Shown: in pieces, positions 7,438 through 14,344 of the stretch | Layout: every line of letters begins with the position of its first letter | Numbering within the stretch: position 1 is the stretch's first letter | Assembly (NCBI GenBank): GCA_017620115.1 | Contig: JAFZRB010000262.1 | Location: forward strand, 1 to 17,569 | Length of the DNA stretch: 17,569 nucleotides | Source of the DNA: Clostridia bacterium | GTDB taxonomy: Bacteria; Bacillota; Clostridia; Christensenellales; Aristaeellaceae | Direction: 5' to 3' | Translations under genes and position numbers: made by a program | The notes under the pieces: model-generated | What the model saw: only the letters and a program-made list of their open reading frames with translations | Databases searched by the model: none | What the model was told of the DNA's origin: nothing

Positions 7438-9609
7438 ATGAACAAGGGGGATTCCAACATGGGCGATTATCATCACGGCGGGTTTACGCTGCCGGGCGAA
7501 GCGGGTTATGAGAAGCTGACGCTCGAGCTGGCGGAGAAATGGGGCGCGGACGTCATCCGCGACAGCGACGGCACCAAACTGTCGCCGGAGATCGTAGAGG
7601 CGGGCTATCGCATCTACTCCACCATCTGCATCATCCGCGAGCACAACGCCTTCGCGCAGGCGCATCCCGACGCGCAGCAACAGACTTTCCTCTCGTCCGA
7701 GGCCGTGCTGGCGGAGGATGAAACCATCGAAATACCCCTGCTGAAAGGCTATTTCGACGAGCAGTTCGAGATCAACGATTCCGAGGAGGCCCTCGAATTC
7801 TGGCAGGTATGGGATCGCACGGCGAACGAGCTCGTGCCGCGCGAAAACTGGCGCTATGAAAACGGCGCGATCACGGCGAGCGGCTGCGCGAGGTGGCACC
7901 GCTACACGGCTTCATTCCTCTGCTGGCGCGTGTGGGAAGAGATCAATATGTACAACCACACCACCAACCACTGGACGAGCGAGCACCTGCGGCAGCTCGA
8001 TCCACGTCATCCGCTGGCATGGGAATACCTTAAGGACTGGCTGGAAAAATGGTGCGTCGCCAACCCGCAGACGAACGTGGTGCGGCTTACGTCGCTGTTC
8101 TACAATTTCGTTTGGATATTCGGCGACGATATGCGCCGACGCAGCCGCTTCGTGGATTGGGCAAGCTATGATTTCACCGTCAGCCCCGCGGCGCTTCGCG
8201 CGTTCGAGGCCGAATACGGCTACGCGCTTACGGCGGAGGATTTCATCAACCAGGGCAGGCTGCAGGCTACGCACCGTCCACCGACGGCCGCCAAACGCGC
8301 CTGGATGGATTTCACGCAGCGCTTCGTCGCGGAGAAGTCCAGAGCGCTGGTGGAGATTATCCACCGCCACGGCAAGCAGGCATACGTATTTTACGACGAC
8401 AGCTGGGTGGGCATGGAGCCCTACGGAAAATACTTTGCCTCCATCGGCTTCGACGGGTTGATCAAATGCGTGTTTTCGGGTTTTGAATGCCGGCTGTGCG
8501 CGGGGGCGGACGTGCCCGTTCACGAGCTGCGCTTTCACCCGTATCTGTTCCCGGTGGGGCTGGGCGGCCTGCCCACGTTCTCAGAGGGCGGCCATCCCGA
8601 GCGCGACGCGCTGGCGTACTGGCTGCACGTGCGGCGCGCGCTGGCCAGACAGGCGGTCGACCGCATCGGCCTGGGCGGCTATCTCCACCTCACCATTGGC
8701 TATCCGGCCTTCAACGACGCCATTGAGAAAATGGCCGTCGAGTTCCGCAGGCTGAAGGAACTGCACGGTCACGGCGCGCCGACGGCGCTGGATATCCAGG
8801 TGGCCGTGCTGCACACATGGGGTTCGCTGCGTTCCTGGACGCTTTCCGGCCACTTCCACGAGACGGATGGCAACATCCTCATCCACATCAATGAGGCGCT
8901 CTCCGGGCTGCCTGTGAAGGTGAAATTCATCAGCTTCGAGGACGTGCTGAACGGCGGTCTGGACGGCGTCGACGTGCTCGTCAACGCGGGCCTCATGGGA
9001 GACGCCTGGAGCGGGGGAGACGCTTGGCGGGATCCCGCGCTCGTGGCAGAGATCACGCGCTTCGTTTATCAGGGCGGCGCGCTGATCGGCGCGGGCGAAC
9101 CCTCCGCGGCGGAGGGCGGCGACACGCTGTTCCGGCTGGCGCACATCCTGGGCGTAGACGAGGACAAAGGCCAGTACGCCTGCCACGCGCCCTGGGCCTT
9201 CGGGACGGAGCGGGAACCGCCGCTGCGCGTGTATGCCGACGCGTTCGCCGAGCGGCGCGGCATTCGCCTGACTGACCCGGAGACGAAGGTGCTGTGCGCG
9301 AAAAACGGCGCCCCGCAGCTGACCATGCACGATTACGGCAAGGGCTGCGGTGTCTATATGAGCGGATTCGAGTACAGCCCAAAGGCCGCGCGGATGCTGC
9401 TGGATCTTCTCATCCTCCTCACCGGCGCGCAGGGCTGCGCGGCAGGCCTGTGCGATCACCCGCTGGTTGAGGCCGCCTGGTTCCCGGCCGACAGCACGCT
9501 CGTGGCGATGAACAACGCCGATGAGCCCGTCGACACGGCGATCGACTGCCCGAAGGGGAAGGTTCGGGTCCATCTCGGGCCGCTGGAAACACTGTTTAAA
9601 GAGGTTTGA
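7438..9609 (+). CDS. GH112 beta-galactoside phosphorylase
   Basis: The 723-residue product is a clear GH112 member of typical length. Landmarks include FTLPGEAGYEKLTLELAEKW (16-35), GADVIRDSDGT just after it, SLFYNFVWIFGDD near 220, YDDSWVGMEPYG around 319-330 and VDRIGLGGYLHL near 402-415. One of Asp320/Asp321 in YDDSWVG is the likely catalytic acid by analogy with the family. GH112 enzymes use phosphate to split beta-linked galactosides into alpha-galactose 1-phosphate and the partner sugar: lacto-N-biose/galacto-N-biose, or galactosyl-beta-1,4-rhamnose in some clostridia. The enzyme is intracellular (no signal). It follows the aminopeptidase by 27 bases. Two in-frame starts each have a ribosome site: ATG 7438 (GGAGG 7425-7429) and ATG 7459 (AAGGGGG 7444-7450, inside the coding region if the first is used). 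The second would give 716 residues and begins nearer to the conserved part. Confidence 0.93.
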   Translation: MNKGDSNMGDYHHGGFTLPGEAGYEKLTLELAEKWGADVIRDSDGTKLSPEIVEAGYRIYSTICIIREHNAFAQAHPDAQQQTFLSSEAVLAEDETIEIPLLKGYFDEQFEINDSEEALEFWQVWDRTANELVPRENWRYENGAITASGCARWHRYTASFLCWRVWEEINMYNHTTNHWTSEHLRQLDPRHPLAWEYLKDWLEKWCVANPQTNVVRLTSLFYNFVWIFGDDMRRRSRFVDWASYDFTVSPAALRAFEAEYGYALTAEDFINQGRLQATHRPPTAAKRAWMDFTQRFVAEKSRALVEIIHRHGKQAYVFYDDSWVGMEPYGKYFASIGFDGLIKCVFSGFECRLCAGADVPVHELRFHPYLFPVGLGGLPTFSEGGHPERDALAYWLHVRRALARQAVDRIGLGGYLHLTIGYPAFNDAIEKMAVEFRRLKELHGHGAPTALDIQVAVLHTWGSLRSWTLSGHFHETDGNILIHINEALSGLPVKVKFISFEDVLNGGLDGVDVLVNAGLMGDAWSGGDAWRDPALVAEITRFVYQGGALIGAGEPSAAEGGDTLFRLAHILGVDEDKGQYACHAPWAFGTEREPPLRVYADAFAERRGIRLTDPETKVLCAKNGAPQLTMHDYGKGCGVYMSGFEYSPKAARMLLDLLILLTGAQGCAAGLCDHPLVEAAWFPADSTLVAMNNADEPVDTAIDCPKGKVRVHLGPLETLFKEV

Positions 9610-9619
9610 CAATATGATA

Positions 9620-9657
9620 GAAACCGCCCCGGCAGTTTGTGCTGCCGGGGCGGTTTC
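9620..9657. terminator. Bidirectional terminator between convergent operons
   Basis: A perfect 16-bp stem, 9620-9635 with 9642-9657, closes on a TTTGTG loop. The arms contain AAA and TTT on each side. It lies between the stop of the phosphorylase (9609) and the stop of the convergent binding-protein gene (9693) and can serve both. Confidence 0.85.
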
Positions 9658-9692
9658 GTCTGGCTTTGTCGGCTCAGTCTGTCAGACCTGAA

Positions 9693-11225
9693 TTACTTCG
9701 CGGCCTTCCAAGCTTCGAGCTGGCTCTGAACCTCGGCGATGACGTCGGCCACGCCGTTGGCGTTCAGCTTCTCGACGAACTCACTGACGATGTCGGTGAC
9801 TTCGTCGGCGTCGGCCAGCTGGCCCCTGTTCAGGTCGCCCTTGTACTCCTGCTCAACAGCGGTGCAGGCGGCGATCTGGTTCATAACGGGCGTGGTTTCG
9901 AAGGAGAAGCCCAGATGGGCGGCCTTGATGCAGCTGTCGTTCAGGGCCATCATGTTCTTCAGCATGACGCTGTCGGGGCCGGTCAGGGTCTCGGGGGCAT
10001 GGACGATGGTCAGGTTGCCCACGGGAGCCATGTACCAGTAGTAGTAAGCGCGCTCGCCGGCGACGGCGTTCTTGGTGCCCTCGAAGGTCATCTTGCCATC
10101 GGCGTCGGTGGTCCAGTGCTCGCCCTCGATGCCGAAGCGCATCATGGTGGCGAAGTCCGCGTCGGTGTTGACCAGCTCAAGGATCTGCATAGCGACGTCG
10201 GGCGTCGCGCAGTTCGCGCTGATGGCGGTGCCGGCGGAGAAGAAGTTGTTGGTGTCGGTCCAGGTCTTGTCGAACATACGCATCTTGGTCACGAAGTTGT
10301 CGCCATACATATGCTCTTCCATGTAGGTGTAGCCCCAGCCAACCCAGCCGAACACGGCGCCGGTGTACTGCTGCTCGCGCTTGTCGGTGTAGTCATACAG
10401 ATAGATGCCGTCCTCGACCATCTTCTGCTTCTGGATGGCGTACTCGAGGTACTCGGGGGTGTCGTAGATGTTGAACACGGTCTCGTTGTCGTAGCCCGCG
10501 ATGGTGTCGATGCCCGGCACGTTGCAGACGGCGAAGAAGGAGCCGTTCAGGAAGTTCTCAACCGCGAAGTTGTAGGGATGCACGGCCTCGACGTTCCACA
10601 GAACGGGATAATCGGCCCAATCGGGATGGGCGGCGTCGCGCTTTTCCTTCACTTCATAGGCCAGATCCTCGATGTCGCGGAAGGACTCGAACTTGAAGCC
10701 GTCGATGTCGACGCCCAGCTCCTGAGCCAGGGTGTCGTTGTAGATCAGGGAGATGTAGAAGCCGTTGTCCTTCAGGGTCGGGATGCCGTAAATGTGGCCG
10801 CCGATCTTCATGGCGTCCCATACGCCCTGGTCGAACAGGGCCTTGGTGCCGGTGCCGTAGGTGTCCAGCAGGGCGTCGTCGCCATCCAGGGGATAGTAAG
10901 CGCCGCTCTGAGAACGCACGACGTAGTCCAGTTTGGTCTGGGAGCCGAAGCCGATGATGCCCAGGTCCTCACCGGAGTTGATGCGGGTGACGATCTGGCC
11001 CCAGTACTCGTCGCCGGTACCGAAGTTCAGGGTCACTTGCGCGTTGATGCCCTTTTCAGCCAGATAAGCGTTGATCGCGTCGTTGACGATGCCCTGATCG
11101 GCAGATTCGCTGACGCCGATGAACCAGGGGATCTGGGCGGGCGCGGCCTCAGCGTTGACGACGGCGGGAACCATGGTCAGCACCAGAGCCAGCGCAAGGA
11201 ACAGAGTTACCATCTTGCGGGTCAT
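9693..11225 (-). CDS. Carbohydrate ABC transporter substrate-binding protein (LplA/YtcQ-like)
   Basis: The 510-residue product is an extracellular solute-binding protein of the kind paired with LplB/LplC-type permeases, which import oligosaccharides. Residues 1-25 form a signal peptide (MTRK, then a hydrophobic core to about 24). The likely cleavage sites are VNA|EA after 25 or AEA|AP after 27. No Cys is present near the signal end, so there is no lipobox, unlike most binding proteins of Gram-positive bacteria. The mature protein is rich in Tyr, Trp and Asp, as usual for sugar sites. The start has a near-perfect ribosome site, AAGGAGG (complement of 11234-11240), eight bases away. It is the last gene of the permease-permease-binding-protein operon. 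Codon use is strongly biased to a few C-ending codons, which fits high expression. The sugar cannot be named; the neighbouring GH112 makes galactosides a guess. Confidence 0.88.
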   Translation of the reverse strand: MTRKMVTLFLALALVLTMVPAVVNAEAAPAQIPWFIGVSESADQGIVNDAINAYLAEKGINAQVTLNFGTGDEYWGQIVTRINSGEDLGIIGFGSQTKLDYVVRSQSGAYYPLDGDDALLDTYGTGTKALFDQGVWDAMKIGGHIYGIPTLKDNGFYISLIYNDTLAQELGVDIDGFKFESFRDIEDLAYEVKEKRDAAHPDWADYPVLWNVEAVHPYNFAVENFLNGSFFAVCNVPGIDTIAGYDNETVFNIYDTPEYLEYAIQKQKMVEDGIYLYDYTDKREQQYTGAVFGWVGWGYTYMEEHMYGDNFVTKMRMFDKTWTDTNNFFSAGTAISANCATPDVAMQILELVNTDADFATMMRFGIEGEHWTTDADGKMTFEGTKNAVAGERAYYYWYMAPVGNLTIVHAPETLTGPDSVMLKNMMALNDSCIKAAHLGFSFETTPVMNQIAACTAVEQEYKGDLNRGQLADADEVTDIVSEFVEKLNANGVADVIAEVQSQLEAWKAAK

Positions 11226-11253
11226 AGAGATTGCCTCCTTAGAAATATTTATT

Positions 11254-11274
11254 CCTTAACCGGTAAGGCCGGCT
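11254..11274 (-). other. Intergenic hairpin between permease and binding-protein genes
   Basis: CCTTA (11254-11258) pairs with TAAGG (11264-11268); an overlapping alternative pairs AACCGG (11258-11263) with CCGGCT (11269-11274), one pair being a wobble. It sits in the 65-base gap just ahead of the binding-protein ribosome site. Such hairpins often stabilise or process the message so that the binding protein is made in excess over the permeases; this role is inference. Confidence 0.4.
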
Positions 11275-11290
11275 AGAGAATCGAAATAGG

Positions 11291-12247
11291 TTACTCCTTC
11301 ACGGAGCCGATGGTCAGGCCGCTGACGAAGTAGCGCTGGAAGAAGGGATACGCGCACAGGATGGGCAGCACGACGATGACCGTGCAGGCCATGCGCAGAT
11401 TCTGCGTGGGCAGGTTTCTGAGCATGTTCAGGCCCTCGGGGGTGCCCGCGATTTCCGCGTTGTTTTTCAGGAAGTCGATGTTGTTCTGTATTTTCTGCAG
11501 AAGCGTCTGCAGCGGCACGAGGCGGCTCGAATCGACGTACAGATATGCCGTGAACCAGTCGTTCCACCGGCCAACCAGCTGGAACAGGCCGATGGTGGCG
11601 ATGCCCGCCTTGAAGAGGGGCAGAACGATCTGCAGGAATATCCTGAAGTGTCCCGCGCCGTCGATCTTGCCCGCCTCAAACAGCGTTTCCGGAATGGTGC
11701 TGATGATGAAGGTGCGCAGGATGATGACGTGGTACGCGCTTACCAGGCTGGGGATGATGAAGATCCAGAAGGAGTCCCTCAGGTGGTATACATTCGCGTT
11801 CAGCATGTAGCTGGGTACCAGACCGCCGCCGAACAGCATGGTGAAGAACAGGAACCATGTGAAGAACCTGCGCGCCGGGAAGTTGCGCTGCGCGATGACG
11901 TAAGCGTAAAGGCTCATCACCACCAGACAGCAGAAGGTGCCGAATGTCGAATGGACGATGGTGATGATGTAGCTGTTCACAACCTGATCGCCCATCTTGC
12001 CCAGATAACCGTAGCCGGCCAGCGTCCACTCGCTGGGCCAGAAGGAGAAGCCGTTGTATGAAATCGACGCCTCGCTGGAGAAGGAAACGATGACGACCAG
12101 CAGCATGGGAACCAGCGCCAGCAGCGAGATCAGGATCAGGATCACCGAGAAAACCGCGTTCCAGCCGGGTGTCAGCGAATTGAAGCGGTTTTTGTTGACC
12201 TGCATGCGATCCTGAATGGCCGCGTCCCTTTGTTCGATGTTTGCCAT
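11291..12247 (-). CDS. Carbohydrate ABC transporter permease, LplC/YtcP type
   Basis: The 318-residue product is a CUT1-type inner membrane permease. Hydrophobic spans lie at about 31-55, 92-120, 128-148, 160-180, 210-228 and 288-305. The cytoplasmic EAA loop that contacts the ATPase is at 191-210 (EAGKIDGAGHFRIFLQIVLP). The C-terminus, YPFFQRYFVSGLTIGSVKE, is typical of the LplC branch. The ribosome site AAGGAGG (complement of 12260-12266) is 12 bases from the ATG, longer than usual. It lies 22 bases after the first permease. No ATPase gene is present in the operon, so a shared MsmX-like ATPase elsewhere is expected. Confidence 0.94.
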   Translation of the reverse strand: MANIEQRDAAIQDRMQVNKNRFNSLTPGWNAVFSVILILISLLALVPMLLVVIVSFSSEASISYNGFSFWPSEWTLAGYGYLGKMGDQVVNSYIITIVHSTFGTFCCLVVMSLYAYVIAQRNFPARRFFTWFLFFTMLFGGGLVPSYMLNANVYHLRDSFWIFIIPSLVSAYHVIILRTFIISTIPETLFEAGKIDGAGHFRIFLQIVLPLFKAGIATIGLFQLVGRWNDWFTAYLYVDSSRLVPLQTLLQKIQNNIDFLKNNAEIAGTPEGLNMLRNLPTQNLRMACTVIVVLPILCAYPFFQRYFVSGLTIGSVKE

Positions 12248-12269
12248 ACCCGTTCGACGCCTCCTTCCA

Positions 12270-13214
12270 TCAGAACATCGCGCTTTCGGGATCGATCTTC
12301 GTGACGACCCAGTTGGCGCACAGCAGCACGAGGAATCCTACCACGCTCTGATACAGGCCGGCGGCGGTGGACATGCCCACGTTGCCCAGCGTGATGAGGC
12401 CCCGGTAAATATACGTGTCTATGACGTCCGTCACCGCGTACAGGCGGCCGGAGTTCTTCGTGACCGAATAGAACAGGCCGAAGTCGCCGCGGAAGATGGA
12501 ACCCATGGACAGGATCAGCGAAATGGAGATGACGAAGCGCAGGTGCGGCAGCGTGATGTAGCGCGCCTGCTGGAATTTCGTCGCGCCGTCGAGCACGGCG
12601 GCCTCGTCATAATCGTGGGATATGCCGGAGATGACGGCCAGATACAGCACGGTGTTGTAGCCGACGCCCTTCCAGGCGTGGATGAACACCAACAGAGGCG
12701 GCCAGATTTCCTTGGCCTTATACCAGTCCGTTTTGCCCTTGCCGCCCGTGGCCTGAATGATCTTGTTGACGAGGCCGTATTCGCGGTCCAGGAAGGCGGA
12801 GACCACGATGGCCACCACCGTCCAGCTCAGGAAGTAGGGCAGCATGTAGACAGTTTGAAGCGACTTGGCCAGGAAGCGGTTGGTCAGCTCCGACAGCATC
12901 AGCGCCATGATGACGGCGATGACCGTATTAACCGCCATGAACACAAGGTTGTAGCACACCGTGTTGCGGGTGATGATCCATGCGTCCGTGGTGGCGAACA
13001 GGTATTCAAAATTTCTCAGGCCGACCAGGGGGGAACCGAATATGCCTTTGGTAGCGTTGAAATCCTGAAACGCCATAATCAGGCCGAACATCGGGGCGTA
13101 GCAGAACATCAGCAGGAATATGACGGTGGGCAGCGCCATGATATACAGCGCCAGATCCTCCCGGCGGAAGAACCTTCTCCTTTTTCGCCCGATTGCGCCG
13201 CTTGTGGCAGACAT
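12270..13214 (-). CDS. Carbohydrate ABC transporter permease, LplB type
   Basis: This is the partner permease of the CUT1 importer, 314 residues from the start I prefer. A basic N-terminus (RKRRRFFRRED, 10-20) is followed by spans at about 21-48, 85-108, 120-142, 170-195, 225-242 and 285-305. The EAA loop is at 204-223 (EAAVLDGATKFQQARYITLP). I chose ATG 13214 because GGAG (complement of 13223-13226) lies eight bases upstream. An in-frame ATG at 13232 would add six residues but has no good ribosome site, and a TTG at 13262 is still less likely. It is the first gene of the operon, behind the promoter at 13282-13310. Confidence 0.92.
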   Translation of the reverse strand: MSATSGAIGRKRRRFFRREDLALYIMALPTVIFLLMFCYAPMFGLIMAFQDFNATKGIFGSPLVGLRNFEYLFATTDAWIITRNTVCYNLVFMAVNTVIAVIMALMLSELTNRFLAKSLQTVYMLPYFLSWTVVAIVVSAFLDREYGLVNKIIQATGGKGKTDWYKAKEIWPPLLVFIHAWKGVGYNTVLYLAVISGISHDYDEAAVLDGATKFQQARYITLPHLRFVISISLILSMGSIFRGDFGLFYSVTKNSGRLYAVTDVIDTYIYRGLITLGNVGMSTAAGLYQSVVGFLVLLCANWVVTKIDPESAMF

Positions 13215-13281
13215 GCGTTTCACTCCATTCATGCGCCCGGTTGTTTTTGGTGTTGAAACCAACCTGCGGTCGATTTACATT

Positions 13282-13310
13282 AATATATCACACGGCCTTT
13301 ACTTTGTCAA
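13282..13310 (-). promoter_or_regulatory. Promoter of the sugar-import operon
   Basis: On the minus strand an exact TTGACA (complement of 13305-13310) and TATATT (complement of 13282-13287) are 17 bases apart, with TGA just before the -10 (extended form). Transcription should start near 13275, about 60 bases before the first permease start. The region is AT-rich, unlike the surrounding coding DNA. Confidence 0.85.
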
Positions 13311-13431
13311 TATGCGGGAAGGAGTTTTCATGAAGCGGACGTGCAGTTTCAACGATGATCCACGGCCGGTTTTTGCGGATATTCGCCCATTCTTCCGTTG
13401 TGTTTTAATACAGGCTTCCGTTCTCCCGCGT

Positions 13432-13470
13432 AAAAGAAAAAAACCGTTCCGCGCGGGGACGGAACGGTTT
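13432..13470 (-). terminator. Intrinsic terminator of the SH3-repeat gene
   Basis: Read on the minus strand, an 11-bp stem (13460-13470 with 13441-13451) is followed by a run of T's broken by one C (complement of 13432-13440). It begins 17 bases after the gene's stop codon and is a textbook intrinsic terminator. The stretch from here to 13311 holds nothing else I can support. Confidence 0.9.
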
Positions 13471-13487
13471 GTGGGAACGGTATGGTT

Positions 13488-14222
13488 TTATCCCAGATAG
13501 CTGGTGCTCACCCAGCCCTGGCGAACTTTGCCGTTCTTGGTGTAGGTGACGTAAGCCCAGTTTCCGGACACCTGGCTCACGCGCACGCTGGTGCCGCCGG
13601 TGATGGTGTCAAGCCGGGTGGCGTGGGTGGAGCCGCTGCGGCGTACGTTGAGCGCCTCGGCGATTACGGTGTATACCGAGCCCGCGGAGATCTTGCTGGC
13701 GGGCTTGACCTCGCCGCTGGTGGCGCGCAGGTAGCGCAGGGCGACCCAGCCGCTCACGCCGTTGTAGGAAACATAACCCCAGTCGCCGTTCAGCTTGGAA
13801 ACGTAAACGTTCGTGCCCTTCATGAGCTTGCCGACGCGCTTGCCGTCGGTGTTCGGCTTGGCGCGCATCAGCAGCACGGAAGCGGTCACGGTGTACGCGC
13901 CGGTATCGGCGGCACTCACGGGCGTGAGGTACTGCTTGTCGACATAGCCGGTCGTGCCGCTGCTGAGGCGCACATACCACCAGCCGCGGTTGTTGGAGAT
14001 GTAGGTGACCGTCGCGCCGCGCGGGGCGACGGTGATGACGGAAAAGCCCATGCCGGCGCCGGAGCGCACGTTGAGGCCGCTTGCGGTGACGATGTATCTG
14101 GAGCCGGAGGTGGCGAGCGTGGTGGACTGGCCGACGGCCAGCGCGGGCATCGACGCGGCGACCAGTACGGCGACCAGCGCGGCGCACAGCAGCGTTCTCA
14201 TCCATGTGACGACATGCTTCAT
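13488..14222 (-). CDS. Secreted protein with three bacterial SH3 (SH3b) repeats
   Basis: The 244-residue product has a signal peptide (basic MKHVVTWMRT, hydrophobic core to about 24, likely cleavage after ALA at 29) and then three SH3b repeats. Repeat 1 runs from YIVTASGLNVRSG (43) to YVDKQYL (99), repeat 2 from YTVTASVLLMRAKP (110) to WVALRYL (165), and repeat 3 from YTVIAEALNVRRSG (184) to WVSTSYLG (244). Each has the LNVRxG-type start and W-V ending of the fold, although repeat 2 has LLMRAKP instead. SH3b repeats usually bind cell-wall peptidoglycan. No catalytic domain (NlpC/P60, amidase or lysozyme) is present, so it may be a wall-binding or structural protein. The ribosome site GAGGGG (complement of 14232-14237) is nine bases from the ATG. 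It has its own promoter and terminator and is monocistronic. Confidence 0.9.
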   Translation of the reverse strand: MKHVVTWMRTLLCAALVAVLVAASMPALAVGQSTTLATSGSRYIVTASGLNVRSGAGMGFSVITVAPRGATVTYISNNRGWWYVRLSSGTTGYVDKQYLTPVSAADTGAYTVTASVLLMRAKPNTDGKRVGKLMKGTNVYVSKLNGDWGYVSYNGVSGWVALRYLRATSGEVKPASKISAGSVYTVIAEALNVRRSGSTHATRLDTITGGTSVRVSQVSGNWAYVTYTKNGKVRQGWVSTSYLG

Positions 14223-14259
14223 AGAAATCAGCCCCTCGCATCGTTTGTTTAGTATCTAT

Positions 14260-14288
14260 ATTATGCCATTCCGGCCCGCGCAAGTCAA
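14260..14288 (-). promoter_or_regulatory. Promoter of the SH3-repeat gene
   Basis: On the minus strand TTGACT (complement of 14283-14288) and CATAAT (complement of 14260-14265) are 17 bases apart, with TGG before the -10 (extended form). Transcription should start near 14253. It lies in the 122-base gap after the ABC exporter, where I saw no clear terminator for the exporter, so some readthrough into the SH3 gene is possible. Confidence 0.82.
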
Positions 14289-14344
14289 GCGCGACAGGCA
14301 TTACAGTTTGATTAAATCGACTGCCAAAATACGCAAGACACCGA

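Noticed and set aside
5968..7899. Minus-strand open frame (643 codons) opposite the aminopeptidase
   Set aside because: It is antisense to an intact M18 gene with all metal ligands and spans a promoter and two gene ends. Its composition is typical of a shadow frame.
9606..9619. TTGACA just after the GH112 gene as a possible promoter
   Set aside because: No acceptable -10 follows at the right distance; the next sequence is the terminator stem.
9639..11276. Long plus-strand open frame (545 codons) opposite the sugar-binding protein gene
   Set aside because: It is antisense to a gene with signal peptide, ribosome site and operon context. Its translation is rich in Val, Gly, His and Asp with no domain, the usual shadow of a strongly codon-biased GC-rich gene.
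13330..13500. 56-codon plus-strand ORF with a GGAAGGAG ribosome-like site
   Set aside because: It runs straight through the terminator of the SH3 gene and into its 3' end, and the peptide shows nothing recognisable. The purine-rich site alone is not enough.
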